This document shows, in pieces, positions 18,301 to 26,762 of a DNA stretch of 64,000 bases. The stretch is from Hymenobacter sp. UV11 (GTDB taxonomy: Bacteria; Bacteroidota; Bacteroidia; Cytophagales; Hymenobacteraceae). Made by a program: the position numbers and the translations under genes. The stretch is taken from assembly GCF_004684095.1 (NCBI RefSeq), contig NZ_SRII01000001.1, positions 1-64,000 of the forward strand, written 5' to 3'. The notes below the pieces were generated by a model. That model saw only the letters and a list, made by a program, of their open reading frames with translations. It did no database searches and was not told where the DNA came from. Each line of letters starts with the position of its first letter. The stretch's first letter is position 1.

Positions 18301-21300
18301 CACGCCCGCCAGGCAGGCCGCCACCAGCTCGCCAATGCTGTGCCCACACAGGGCAGTGGGCTGCACGCCCCAGCTTTGCCATAGCCGGGCCAGCGCGTAC
18401 TCGGTCACGAACAGCGCCGGCTGGGCGTAGCGCGTATTTTGCAGGCGGGCCGCGGCCTGCGCGGCGGCTTCTGGCGTTGGGTCGGGGTAGATAAGCTGGC
18501 GAATATCCACATCCAGCCATTCGCCCAGCAGCTCGGCGCACTCGGCCACGGCTGCCCGAAAAGCCAGCTCGTGCTCATACAATTCCCGGCCCATGCCCAC
18601 GTATTGCGCGCCTTGTCCGGGAAATAGGAAGGCCACGGTAGCCGGCACTTCCGTCACCGTGCGGGCAGCAACAGCCGCCAGCGCCGCACCTTCCGGCACC
18701 AGCGCCGCCCGCAGCTCGGGCGTTGAAGCGGCCACCACGAAGCGCCGCTCGGCCAAGGGCGCGCGGGTTGTATGCAGCGTAAACGCCACATCGCCCAGCG
18801 CCGGGGCCGGAGTATTCGCCAGCCAGCCCGCCAGGCGCTGGGCATAGGCCGCGCTGCTGCTGGCCGTGCGCGCCGACCACGCCGCAAGCTGCATGGGCCG
18901 GCCCAGCGCGGGGCCGGCTTGGACGTTTTCGAGGGGGGTAGGGGCTTCCTCCACCACCACGTGCACGTTGGTGCCGCCCACGCCAAACGAGCTGATGCCC
19001 GCCCGGCGCCGCGCGCTGCCCGCCACCGGCCAGTCGCGCAGCGCCGTATTCACGAAGAATGGACTGCTTTCCAGGTCGAGAAGCGGGTTAGGTTGGGTAT
19101 AATGCAGTGAGGCCGGCAGCTGCCGGTGCTGCATAGCCAACACGGTTTTGATGAGGCCCGCCACGCCCGCCGCCGCCGTGAGGTGGCCCAGGTTGCTCTT
19201 AATGGAGCCCAGCGCGCAGGTGCCGCGCCCGGCCGCGGCTCCGAAGGCCAGCCGCAGCCCATCGAGCTCGATGGGGTCGCCGAGGGGGGTAGCGGTGCCG
19301 TGCGCTTCTACGTAGCTGATGGTGGCCGGGGCCACCCGCCCATCGGCCAGCGCCTGGCCAATGGCGGCGGCCTGCCCCTTGGCGCTGGGCGCCGAAAAGC
19401 TGCCTTTGTCGCGCCCGTCGTTCGCAATCCCTACCCCCTTGATAACGCCGTAAATCACGTCGCCGTCGCGCTGGGCGGCGGTCAGGCTTTTGAGTAATAC
19501 CGCACCCGCGCCATCGCTGAATACCGTGCCCTGCGCCTGCGCATCAAATGGTCGGCAGTGGCCGTCGGGGCTCAGCATGGCACCTTCCTGATATAAATAG
19601 CCGCTGTGCATGGGAGCCGTAATGCTGGCCCCGCCCGCCAGGGCCACTTCGCACTGCCCGGCCCGCAGGCTTTGCACGGCCTGCGCAATGGCCAGCAGCG
19701 AGGTCGAGCAGGCCGAATACACGCTCACCGTGGGCCCGCGCAAATCCAGCGTATAAGCCACGCGCAAGGCCAGGTAGTCCTTCTCGTTCACCGTCATCAC
19801 CTGGAAATCACCCAGTTGGTCCACGGCGGCCTTATTGGGCAGCACATTTTGAATGAAGTACGAGTTGTTGCCCGTGCCCGCAAACACGCCCACCCGGCCC
19901 GTGTAGTGCGCCGGCAGGTGGCCCGCTTGCTCCAGCGTTTCCCAGGCCACCTCCAAAAACACGCGCTGCTGCGGGTCCATGGCCACCGCCAGCTTGGCGT
20001 TCAGCCCAAAAAAAGCCGGGTCAAAGTCCTGGGCGTGGTCGATAACGCCCCGCGCCCGCACGTAGAGCGGGTCGTGGCGCACGGCGGCCGGAATGCTGGC
20101 ATCCAGCTCATCATCGCTGAAAAAGCGGGTGGTTTCGCGGCCTTCGCGCAGCACATCCCACAGCTCCTCCACCGTATTAGCCCCCGGAAAGCGGCCTGCC
20201 ATGCCGATAATGGCCACATCGCCGCCGGTAGCTTCCATAGGCTGGCTGCCAAGAGCTTGAACTTCGAGTAGGGGGGTAGGGGCCGCGCCGGCCGGCTGCG
20301 CCAGGTACGCCGCCGCCGCCGCCACGGTCGGGTATTGGTACAGCTTCGTGACGGGCAGCCGGTGGCCAAACTGGGCCAGTATCTGCGCTACGCACTTTTG
20401 GGCCAGCAGCGAGGTGCCGCCCAGCTCAAAGAAATTATCGGTAGCGCCCACCTTATCGAGCCGCAGCAGCGGGGCCCACACGGCCGCCAGCTCGCGCTCG
20501 ATGGCCGTGCGGGGCGCCTGGTAGGGCATGCCCAGCGCCGCGCGCTGCTGCGTAGCCGGGGCCGGCAGCGCCTGCCGGTTGATTTTGCCGCTGCTCGTTT
20601 TGGGAAATTCGGTGAGCAGCACGAAGGCGGCGGGCAGCATGTAGTCGGGTAGCAGCTGGGCGGCTTCTTGGCGCAGGGCGGCCGGCGCCAGGGGGGCGGT
20701 GCCGCTTGGTATGATATAAGCTACCAGCTCTTTGAGGCCGGCGGCTTCTTGCCACGCCGCCACGGCTACTTGCCCTACCCCCGGCAGCGTGGCCAAAACC
20801 GCCTCTACTTCGCCCAGCTCCACGCGGTGGCCCCGGATTTTTACCTGGTCGTCTTGCCGGCCCAAAAACTCCAGGTTGCCATCGGGCAGCTGGCGGGCCA
20901 GGTCGCCGGTGCGGTATAGGCGCACCACCTCGCCGCCGGGCGTGGTCCAGTCGCCAAATTTTTCGGCCGTGCGGGCTGGTTGGTTGAGGTAGCCCTCGGC
21001 CAGGCACGCGCCGCTCACGCACAGCTCGCCTACCTCGCCGGGCACCGCGGCCTGCCCATCGGGGGCCAGCAGGTGAATCGTGGTGTTATCAATGGCCCGG
21101 CCGATGGACGGCAGGCGGTCCCAGGTATGTGGGTCGCCGGTCAGCGTGAGCTGGGTCACGACGTGCGTTTCGGTGGGCCCGTACTGGTTGTGCAGCGTGC
21201 AGGCGGGTAGGGCCGCGCAAAATGCTGCCAGCTGGGGCGTTATTTTCAGCTGCTCGCCGGCCGTCATTATTTCCGTTAGGCTCTGCGGAAACTGCTGGCG

Positions 21301-22071
21301 GCTCACGGCCAGCTCGGCCAGGTGCTGCAAGGCTACGAAAGGCAGAAAAATCCGGTTAATCTGCTCTTGCTCTATGAAATCAAGCAGCGCCCCGAGGTCG
21401 AGCCGTTGTTCCTCATCCAGCAAAACCAGCGTGCCGCCGGTACTGAGCGTCGCGAATATTTCTTGAAACGAAACGTCGAAGCTTAGGGGCGCAAATTGCA
21501 GCGTGCGGGTGCCCGGCCCCGCCGCCGAGTGCGCGTTTTGCCAGCGCAGCAGGTTCACCAGCGCCGCCTGGCCCATGCACACGCCCTTGGGCTCGCCCGT
21601 CGAGCCGGAAGTATAAAGCACGTAGCCTAGCTCAGACTGGGCAGTGGCTGCGGGCTCTGAAGCCATTGCCTTGGCTGGGCTGTGCTCGGGGTCAGCAACT
21701 AACAGTTGCAGCCCCAGGTCTTCAAACAAGCGCGCCTGGCTGGCCGGCGCCACGCAGTAGGTGAGGCCCGCGTTGGCCACCATCTGGCGCAGGCGGCCGG
21801 TGGGGTAGGCGGGGTCGAGCGGCACATAAGCCTTGCCCGCCCGCAAAATTGCCAGCACACCCACGATGGTTTCCAGGCCGCGAGTTGTACTAATACCAAC
21901 CAATGAGCTATCGCCATCTTGCTGGCAAAGCGTCGCGCTGAGCTGACTTACCTGCTCGTTTAGCTGCGCGTAAGTGAGCTGTCGGCTCCCACTCACAAGG
22001 GCGAGGCTACCGACAGGCGCTAATTTGCATTTTTTTGTTAAATATAGATTCAGTATAGTGGCGTTTGGCAT
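15397..22071 (-). CDS. Hybrid NRPS-PKS with aminotransferase: A-T-KS-AT-ACP-AMT
   Basis: This 2224-residue first module has an adenylation domain (about 1-510; YVLYTSGSTGEPKGV near 155, LHNQYGPTETHVVTQ near 300), thiolation (DNFFELGGTSLLAQ near 553) and ketosynthase (from about 618; Cys in YSACSTSLLA near 787, EAHGTATPLGDPIE near 925, SNLGH near 960). An acyltransferase follows (FLFPGQGAQYVGMG near 1150, GHSIGELVA near 1245, HAFH near 1342, which predicts malonyl-CoA), then an ACP (LGLDSLLL near 1572) and a class III PLP aminotransferase (about 1750-2190, Lys in ATYGKVIGGG near 2002). There is no ketoreductase, so the aminotransferase should act on the beta-keto group, as in iturin-type synthases. 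The hand-read A-domain code DVQFMAQVVK resembles proline codes. Confidence 0.93.
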   Translation of the reverse strand: MPNATILNLYLTKKCKLAPVGSLALVSGSRQLTYAQLNEQVSQLSATLCQQDGDSSLVGISTTRGLETIVGVLAILRAGKAYVPLDPAYPTGRLRQMVANAGLTYCVAPASQARLFEDLGLQLLVADPEHSPAKAMASEPAATAQSELGYVLYTSGSTGEPKGVCMGQAALVNLLRWQNAHSAAGPGTRTLQFAPLSFDVSFQEIFATLSTGGTLVLLDEEQRLDLGALLDFIEQEQINRIFLPFVALQHLAELAVSRQQFPQSLTEIMTAGEQLKITPQLAAFCAALPACTLHNQYGPTETHVVTQLTLTGDPHTWDRLPSIGRAIDNTTIHLLAPDGQAAVPGEVGELCVSGACLAEGYLNQPARTAEKFGDWTTPGGEVVRLYRTGDLARQLPDGNLEFLGRQDDQVKIRGHRVELGEVEAVLATLPGVGQVAVAAWQEAAGLKELVAYIIPSGTAPLAPAALRQEAAQLLPDYMLPAAFVLLTEFPKTSSGKINRQALPAPATQQRAALGMPYQAPRTAIERELAAVWAPLLRLDKVGATDNFFELGGTSLLAQKCVAQILAQFGHRLPVTKLYQYPTVAAAAAYLAQPAGAAPTPLLEVQALGSQPMEATGGDVAIIGMAGRFPGANTVEELWDVLREGRETTRFFSDDELDASIPAAVRHDPLYVRARGVIDHAQDFDPAFFGLNAKLAVAMDPQQRVFLEVAWETLEQAGHLPAHYTGRVGVFAGTGNNSYFIQNVLPNKAAVDQLGDFQVMTVNEKDYLALRVAYTLDLRGPTVSVYSACSTSLLAIAQAVQSLRAGQCEVALAGGASITAPMHSGYLYQEGAMLSPDGHCRPFDAQAQGTVFSDGAGAVLLKSLTAAQRDGDVIYGVIKGVGIANDGRDKGSFSAPSAKGQAAAIGQALADGRVAPATISYVEAHGTATPLGDPIELDGLRLAFGAAAGRGTCALGSIKSNLGHLTAAAGVAGLIKTVLAMQHRQLPASLHYTQPNPLLDLESSPFFVNTALRDWPVAGSARRRAGISSFGVGGTNVHVVVEEAPTPLENVQAGPALGRPMQLAAWSARTASSSAAYAQRLAGWLANTPAPALGDVAFTLHTTRAPLAERRFVVAASTPELRAALVPEGAALAAVAARTVTEVPATVAFLFPGQGAQYVGMGRELYEHELAFRAAVAECAELLGEWLDVDIRQLIYPDPTPEAAAQAAARLQNTRYAQPALFVTEYALARLWQSWGVQPTALCGHSIGELVAACLAGVFTLPDALRLVAERGRLVSELPAGQMLAVRASAAQVAALLPPTLDVAAVNGPKAVVVAGTAEDIAAFADLLGAQNIPCRVLATSHAFHSRQLEPAVAAFAQVVAQVPLAAPQVPIVSTMTGTWLTNAQATDPAYWAAQLRQPVQFAAALATLLAEPGALLLEVGPGATLTALARPTGGAAHSALASLPVADSGQTDYQAILTTLGQIWLRGIEPDWHAFYAGQSRQKLRLPSYCFDRQRCWLEPVPPAVNTTMTIASAALAPIEIIPTLPPPLLSSYPMRQSLLLQKILAIVTDAADVDVTADQAGQSFLELGLDSLLLTQLALTLKKAFNVPVTFRQLNETLATPAALAAYLDAQLPAEAAPQPAPAPSAAPAAISPFATALPPLEGPAADSALGLLAAQLQLLTRQVALLQGTSGGALTSAMLPPAAPALPPASAPKPTLTAAEAVEHAKPFGATARIERQVAAMLTPRQQEFLNQFTRRYTQKTAASKAYAQEHRPHMADPRVVSGFTPLLKELTYPLVVDRSAGSRLWDLDGNEYVDALNGFGSSMFGYQPEFIKTALHAQIERGYEVGPQHVLAGEVCRLICELTGHQRAALCNTGSEAVLGALRVARTVTGRSLVVAFTGSYHGINDEVIVRVTKQLQARPAAPGIMPEAVQNMLILDYGTDESLRIIAERAHELAAVLVEPVQSRRPDFQPAAFLRELRRVTAAAGTTLIFDEVITGFRLHQGGAQAVFGVHADLATYGKVIGGGLPIGAIAGSSAFMDALDGGFWQYGDRSVPEVGVTYFAGTFVRHPLALAAAKASLRHMQAEGPALQEHLNAQTARLAAELNSAARQRQVPLEVVYFGSLWKIKFTTELPYGTLLFTLMREKGVHIWDNFPCFLTEAHSAADVQLIVTAFTDSLAELAADFLPPTTPLKPTEQPATTLQTLNRPPAPGARLGRDAAGNPAWFMSDPVRPGRYVQLSQA

Positions 22072-22649
22072 AGCAATAAGTAGAACGATAACTCACTTTG
22101 CTGTGAAAGTAAACAAGCGCTTGTAACCAGCGAATGTTGAATAGTTTCAATGAGAGTGAGTAGAAGAAAATTGAAAATAGTTATGCAATTAATACATTTA
22201 CCAGCAAGTAAATATAAAAAAAATATAGCCTCCGTGTAATCATTTAAATTTTGTTAATAACTAAAAATGTTTCAAAAATCACCTTTATTATTTGAATAAC
22301 ACCTAGACAATTTTGCATGGAGTTTTGGACACTTAATCTTACTTGTTATTTCGGAAGAAAAATTATAATTATGGGTAGTAAATCGATTTTTTTACCCTCT
22401 TTACCTTATTAGTTTTTAATCATCCTCTTTTCGCAGCGCAATCAGCCGTAGTCACACGCTTTTCTAGTTAGCCTGCCAGGAGATAATATACTACCTGTAA
22501 ATTGAACTAAGCGTAGAATAGGCCCTCGGTTGAGGTTGCGTAGTTAGCCAGTTGAAGAAGGATGCTTCCCTACCCCTGCGCAAGCGCTTTACCCAAAAAG
22601 CTCGGGGCTAGTCTGGCCAAACATGCTGCCTACGCCGTAATTTGCCCCC
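22072..22649. other. AT-rich intergenic region upstream of the biosynthetic operon
   Basis: About 350 bases (22080-22440) are very AT-rich compared with their surroundings, with A/T runs near 22210-22260 and 22330-22410. It lies between the divergent synthase gene (22071) and the HIRAN gene (22650). Promoters for both should be here: TTACTTTC on the minus strand near 22103-22112 and TAATTTGC on plus near 22637 are weak candidates. No ORF of convincing quality is present. Confidence 0.6.
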
Positions 22650-23006
22650 ATGAAGAAACCTGCTGCCGCTGGCTCCATGGACCAGCCCCTCGTGTTGCTG
22701 GAGTGCCTGGTTGCCGGCACTTCCCACCGCCCCGAATTGCCCACGCAGGAGAAAAACCTGAAAGTGGGCCAGACGCTGCGCCTGGAGCGCGAGCCTGATA
22801 GCAAATACGACGACTGGGCCGTGAAAGTGCACTCGGCCGCGGCCGACGATAAAGCCAGCTATTGGCTGGGCTACCTGCCCGAAACCCGCAACGAAACCGT
22901 AGCCCGCCTGCTCGACGCGGGCTACCCCCTCAGCGCTCGCCTGGCCCACAAAGCTTGGGAGGAGGAGTGGCTGCACCTCGAAATAGAAGTGTTGCTACCC
23001 CGCTAA
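22650..23006 (+). CDS. Stand-alone HIRAN-domain protein
   Basis: This 118-residue protein consists almost entirely of a HIRAN domain (about residues 14-110). The pattern includes LLECLVAGTSHRPEL, LKVGQTLRLEREPDSKYDDWAVKV and YWLGYLPETRNETVARLLDAG. HIRAN is usually fused to SNF2-family helicases such as HLTF and binds 3' ends of single-stranded DNA; single-domain bacterial forms are poorly characterised. It precedes ruvB on the same strand with a 110-base gap, which suggests but does not show a DNA-repair link. The start was chosen at ATG 22650 to give a Lys-rich N-terminus without extra upstream sequence. Confidence 0.8.
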   Translation: MKKPAAAGSMDQPLVLLECLVAGTSHRPELPTQEKNLKVGQTLRLEREPDSKYDDWAVKVHSAAADDKASYWLGYLPETRNETVARLLDAGYPLSARLAHKAWEEEWLHLEIEVLLPR

Positions 23007-23115
23007 TAAAGTTGCGGATGCGTGGCCGGCCGGGAGCTTTTTGCTAACTAAATTGGTTAGCTAATAGCCCGTTCCCGACGAGCAACTGACAACGAGCAAC
23101 TATTAACCTAAGACC

Positions 23116-24168
23116 ATGCGCGAAGCCTATCTCACCGGCGGCAACGAAAACTTTGATGCCACCGATAAGGACATCGACAAAGCCCTGCGCCCGTTAAGTT
23201 TCGACGACTTCACGGGCCAGGATAAAATTCTTGACAATCTCAAGGTCTTCGTGGCCGCGGCCAAGCAGCGCGGCGATGCCCTCGACCACGTGTTGCTGCA
23301 CGGTCCTCCCGGCCTGGGCAAAACCACGCTCTCGCACATCATCGCCAACGAGTTGGGCGCGGGCATTAAGATGACCAGCGGCCCGGTGCTCGACAAGCCC
23401 AGCGACCTCGCCGGCTTGCTCACCAACCTGGAGCCGCATGACGTGCTCTTTATCGACGAAATTCACCGCCTCAACCCGGTGGTGGAAGAGTACCTGTATT
23501 CGGCGATGGAGGACTACCGCATCGATATTATGCTCGACTCGGGTCCCAATGCCCGCTCGGTGCAAATTTCGCTCTCGCCCTTTACGCTCATTGGGGCTAC
23601 TACGCGCTCGGGTATGCTCACGGCACCGCTGCGGGCGCGCTTCGGCATCGCGGCCCGGCTGGAATATTACGACTCTAAGCTGCTAACTACCATTGTCCAG
23701 CGCTCGGCCGATATTCTGCACACGCCCATTCACGAAGACGCCTCTTACGAGATTGCCCGCCGCTCGCGCGGTACGCCCCGCATCGCCAACAACCTGCTGC
23801 GCCGCACCCGCGACTTTGCCCAGATTAAGGGCGATGGCACCATTACGGTCGAGATTGCGCAGTTTGCCCTCAACGCCCTCGACGTGGACGCCCGCGGCCT
23901 CGACGATATGGACAAGCGTATCCTCACCACCATCATCGACAAGTTTAAGGGTGGCCCGGTGGGTATCAGCACCATCGCCACGGCCTGCGGCGAAGAGGGC
24001 GAAACCATCGAGGAAGTGTATGAGCCCTTCCTCATCCAAGAGGGCTACATCAAGCGCACGGCGCGGGGTAGGGAGGCCACCGAGGCGGCCTACCAGCACC
24101 TTGGCCGCCTGCTGCCCAACCACTTGCGCGGCAATAACGGCGACTTATTCAGCGAGATTACGTCGTAA
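23116..24168 (+). CDS. ruvB: Holliday junction branch-migration ATPase RuvB
   Basis: This 350-residue AAA+ motor drives Holliday-junction migration with RuvA. Walker A is GPPGLGKTT (residues 63-71), Walker [10 protein letters not shown] (about 113-121), sensor 1 [11 protein letters not shown] and the arginine finger lies in RARFG (about 173-177). The C-terminal winged helix includes [14 protein letters not shown]. The N-terminal [17 protein letters not shown] is typical. Length is normal. Tandem palindromes and a terminator follow the gene. ruvA is not in this window. Confidence 0.98.
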   Translation: MREAYLTGGNENFDATDKDIDKALRPLSFDDFTGQDKILDNLKVFVAAAKQRGDALDHVLLHGPPGLGKTTLSHIIANELGAGIKMTSGPVLDKPSDLAGLLTNLEPHDVLFIDEIHRLNPVVEEYLYSAMEDYRIDIMLDSGPNARSVQISLSPFTLIGATTRSGMLTAPLRARFGIAARLEYYDSKLLTTIVQRSADILHTPIHEDASYEIARRSRGTPRIANNLLRRTRDFAQIKGDGTITVEIAQFALNALDVDARGLDDMDKRILTTIIDKFKGGPVGISTIATACGEEGETIEEVYEPFLIQEGYIKRTARGREATEAAYQHLGRLLPNHLRGNNGDLFSEITS

Positions 24169-24179
24169 GTGTTGCCTGT

Positions 24180-24246
24180 AAAACGGAGTGCCACTCCGTT
24201 TCCGTTAGGGTCACTTCTGAGCGTAAACGGAGTGCCACTCCGTTTT
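24180..24246. repeat. Two tandem copies of a 21-bp palindrome
   Basis: AAACGGAGTGCCACTCCGTTT occurs at 24181-24201 and again at 24225-24245. Each copy is an almost perfect palindrome (one central mismatched base) and the copies are in direct orientation, 44 bases apart. They lie between the ruvB stop and the downstream terminator-like hairpin. Confidence 0.9.
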
Positions 24247-24255
24247 ACATACCCT

Positions 24256-24282
24256 GAACGCGCCGCCTCTAGCGGCGCGTTC
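24256..24282 (+). terminator. Terminator after ruvB
   Basis: An 11-base perfect stem (GAACGCGCCGC with GCGGCGCGTTC) with a 5-base loop is followed by TTTGTTTC, consistent with an intrinsic terminator for ruvB. Confidence 0.75.
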
Positions 24283-24315
24283 TTTGTTTCTTCGTGGTTC
24301 AATTGACCGAAAAAT

Positions 24316-25272
24316 ATGCTACTGCACGCCGAATGGACTCCTTACATCAAGCGCCGCGCCGCTGAGCTGGGCTTTATGGCCTGCGGTATTTCCAGAGCGG
24401 AGTTTTTGGAGGAAGAAGCGCCGCGCCTCGAAAACTGGCTTAAAAAAGGCATGCATGGCAAAATGAGCTGGATGGAAAACCACTTCGACAAGCGCCTCGA
24501 CCCGCGCCTGCTCGTGGATGGCGCCAAGTCGGTGATTTCATTACTCCTCAATTACTACCCCCCTGCCGAGCAGCAACAGCCTGATGATACGCTAAAAATC
24601 AGCAAGTATGCCTACGGGCGCGACTACCACTTCGTCATCAAGGACAAGCTCAAGACGCTGCTGGCCGACATGCAGGCCCACATAGGCGAGGTAGGCGGGC
24701 GGTGCTTTGTCGATTCGGCGCCGGTACTCGACAAGGCCTGGGCCAAAAAGAGCGGCCTGGGGTGGGTAGGGAAAAACAGCAACCTCATCACTCCGGGCGC
24801 GGGCTCGTTCTACTTCATCGCCGAGCTGATTGTGGACGTAGAGCTGGAGTATGACGGGGCCATCCGCGACTACTGCGGCACCTGCACCAAGTGCCTCGAC
24901 GCTTGCCCCACGCAGGCCATCACCGAGCCCTACGTAGTCGATGGCAGCAAGTGCATCAGCTACTTCACCATCGAGCTCAAGGACCAGCTGATTCCGCAAG
25001 ACGTGGCCGGGCAGTTTGGCAACTGGGTATTTGGCTGCGACATCTGCCAGGACGTATGCCCCTGGAACCGCTTTTCCAAGCCCACGCAAGAGGCGCAGTT
25101 TCAGCCTCATCCGGGGCTGAAAGAACTGTCGGCCAGCGATTGGCAGGAGATTACCCACGAAGTCTTTCAGGCGTTGTTCAAGCAGTCGGCGCTTAAGCGC
25201 ACCGGCTATGAGGGGCTGCTGCGCAATATCCGGTTCGTGACCGGGCAAAGCCAGCTCGACTTAGGCGGTTAG
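24316..25272 (+). CDS. queG: Epoxyqueuosine reductase QueG
   Basis: This 318-residue B12 and Fe-S enzyme performs the last step of queuosine synthesis in tRNA. It has the QueG N-terminal domain ([39 protein letters not shown]) and two 4Fe-4S motifs, [12 protein letters not shown] (about residues 193-204) and [11 protein letters not shown] (about 242-252). [14 protein letters not shown] is another family block. The length fits a QueG without the C-terminal HEAT repeats found in some homologues. Its end overlaps the small minus-strand gene at 25261 by 12 bases. Confidence 0.96.
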   Translation: MLLHAEWTPYIKRRAAELGFMACGISRAEFLEEEAPRLENWLKKGMHGKMSWMENHFDKRLDPRLLVDGAKSVISLLLNYYPPAEQQQPDDTLKISKYAYGRDYHFVIKDKLKTLLADMQAHIGEVGGRCFVDSAPVLDKAWAKKSGLGWVGKNSNLITPGAGSFYFIAELIVDVELEYDGAIRDYCGTCTKCLDACPTQAITEPYVVDGSKCISYFTIELKDQLIPQDVAGQFGNWVFGCDICQDVCPWNRFSKPTQEAQFQPHPGLKELSASDWQEITHEVFQALFKQSALKRTGYEGLLRNIRFVTGQSQLDLGG

Positions 25273-25470
25273 GCGGGGTAGGACGCTATATTGGATAAAA
25301 ACCCGTTTCAGCACGCGGCGATATACGCGGGCAAACTGTTGGTAGCACCACGTTTTGAATTCGAGTAGCTCGGCAGGCTTAATCAGCTGCAAGGCTTTGC
25401 GCAACTCTTTCTCGAAGAGTTTTTTACTGAAGCTCACCTTCAGCAAAATTAATTTTACGTAGTCTAGCAT
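25261..25470 (-). CDS. Small basic protein, function unknown
   Basis: This 69-residue protein begins at ATG 25470 with [23 protein letters not shown] and is rich in Lys, Leu and aromatic residues. Two or three helices are likely ([36 protein letters not shown]). The sequence looks constrained and I believe related short proteins occur in other Cytophagales, but I cannot name a family. The upstream frame extension to 25515 is unlikely. It converges with queG and overlaps its last 12 bases. Confidence 0.6.
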   Translation of the reverse strand: MLDYVKLILLKVSFSKKLFEKELRKALQLIKPAELLEFKTWCYQQFARVYRRVLKRVFIQYSVLPRLTA

Positions 25471-25811
25471 AGCGGGTGGGAGATGGAAAGGAGAGTAGGG
25501 GCAACCAATCGGCATCCTTATACGAGAAAAAGGCGATTTGAGTCGGCTTTTGATGGCGCTACTCTCCGGCCTAACTAGCGCCTACTCATCCGTAAAAGAA
25601 GTAAGCCGATGGCTTTCTGTATACTAAGTAACTACTAAAAATTCCGCAAACGTTGCCGGATAAGTCGTTTAGCACCCTGCCTACTGCCCGCAAAATAAGG
25701 AATGTGAGCTTCTGGGTTCGTGGGGCACTGTTTGGGCTCAATTTACCTTGGCAAACCGAAAAGTGGAGGCCAAAATTTTGCACGTAGCAAGGATTGCTTG
25801 CGCCCTAGCTC
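25471..25811. other. Intergenic stretch with no supported feature
   Basis: Between the small protein at 25261 and the first ferritin-like gene there are about 340 bases of mixed composition. Short frames exist on both strands but none has a credible start or conserved-looking composition. I see no strong hairpin and no repeat. Confidence 0.5.
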
Positions 25812-26738
25812 CTATAGGAAAAGCCCCTTGGGATTGCCAGTCGCCACAAAGTTGAGGGCAATGGTTTTGACGCGGGCAGCATCGAGAGGCTCGTCGAAGG
25901 CTTCGCTGGTGGCGGCGGGCAAGCGCAGGTTGGCGCCGGGCGGGTCGGAGTTGGTCTGCACGTTGAGCTTGACCTGCACCATATTGTCTTCCGCGGGGCT
26001 ATCGACGGTGGTGCCGGCGGCGTAGATGGCGGTAGTGAGGGCCGGCAACGGGCCATTGTTTTCACGCAGCGATACCCAGCTTTTGGGCAGGCTGTTGTTG
26101 GGGCCGCCACCGTCGGCGCCGGCCACGCCTACCCCCCCGCGGCGCAGCGTACGGACGTGCGAGGCATGGCGCGCCTCCACCGAATGAATGCCGAGGGCTA
26201 TTTTGAGCACGTCCTTGCTAGGTAGCAGCGCGGCCAGGCCCCCCTTGTAGGCGCGCACGCCGAGGTCTTCAAGTGCCTGGGCCACCGCCAGAAAGCTGGC
26301 CAGGCTGGCCGTGGGCGCGGGGCTTACCCGGCCGGCCGCCGTGAAGTCGAAAGCGGCCGGTGTAGGGTCGGCGATGGCGGCGGTACTCAGTGTGGCCCTG
26401 AGGGCGGCAATGTGGCCCTGCTCATCTTGCAGAATGGTGGTGAAGGCAGCCTTGTCATCTATGCCCAAAATGTTCGCGCTCAAGGCAGCCTGGTAGTAAT
26501 ACGCCTCCAGGTATTCCAGGCTCAGCGCCAGGTTTAGCACGGCAATGATATCGCCGGATAAGCCCGTTTGGCCGTAGGCTCTTTGAAACAGGCCGCTAAG
26601 CAGGCCCGGCAGCATGGCGCTCGATATTGCCTTGCCGGCGGTGCCGACGTGGCGAAATACCTGCCGCCGCGAGTCGAACCGCCCGTACACGTCCGGGTCT
26701 ACCCGCTCTAGGTCGGCGAATAAGTTGAAGAGGTTCAT
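25812..26738 (-). CDS. Ferritin-like domain protein, Tat-type leader (pair 3, second gene)
   Basis: This 308-residue protein has an unusual leader: about 20 polar residues, a twin-Arg stretch (FDSRRQVFRHVG), a hydrophobic segment and a YGQT cleavage-like site near residue 55. The mature part is a ferritin_2-type helical bundle with EYLEAYYYQ (first helix), DEQGHIAALR (ExxH) and SVEARHASHVRTLRR (ExxH-like), the metal-ligand pattern of this family. It is the second gene of a pair (24 bases after its partner) and a clear paralogue of 27810-28652 and 29644-30639. The family includes plant desiccation-related proteins; the role here is not known. Confidence 0.85.
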   Translation of the reverse strand: MNLFNLFADLERVDPDVYGRFDSRRQVFRHVGTAGKAISSAMLPGLLSGLFQRAYGQTGLSGDIIAVLNLALSLEYLEAYYYQAALSANILGIDDKAAFTTILQDEQGHIAALRATLSTAAIADPTPAAFDFTAAGRVSPAPTASLASFLAVAQALEDLGVRAYKGGLAALLPSKDVLKIALGIHSVEARHASHVRTLRRGGVGVAGADGGGPNNSLPKSWVSLRENNGPLPALTTAIYAAGTTVDSPAEDNMVQVKLNVQTNSDPPGANLRLPAATSEAFDEPLDAARVKTIALNFVATGNPKGLFL

Positions 26739-26762
26739 AAGCTATTGATAAGCAGCGGCTAG

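Noticed and set aside
19606..20271. 221-residue plus-strand reading opposite the ketosynthase domain
   Set aside because: His/Gln/Arg-rich antisense shadow; the ketosynthase active-site motifs are on the minus strand.
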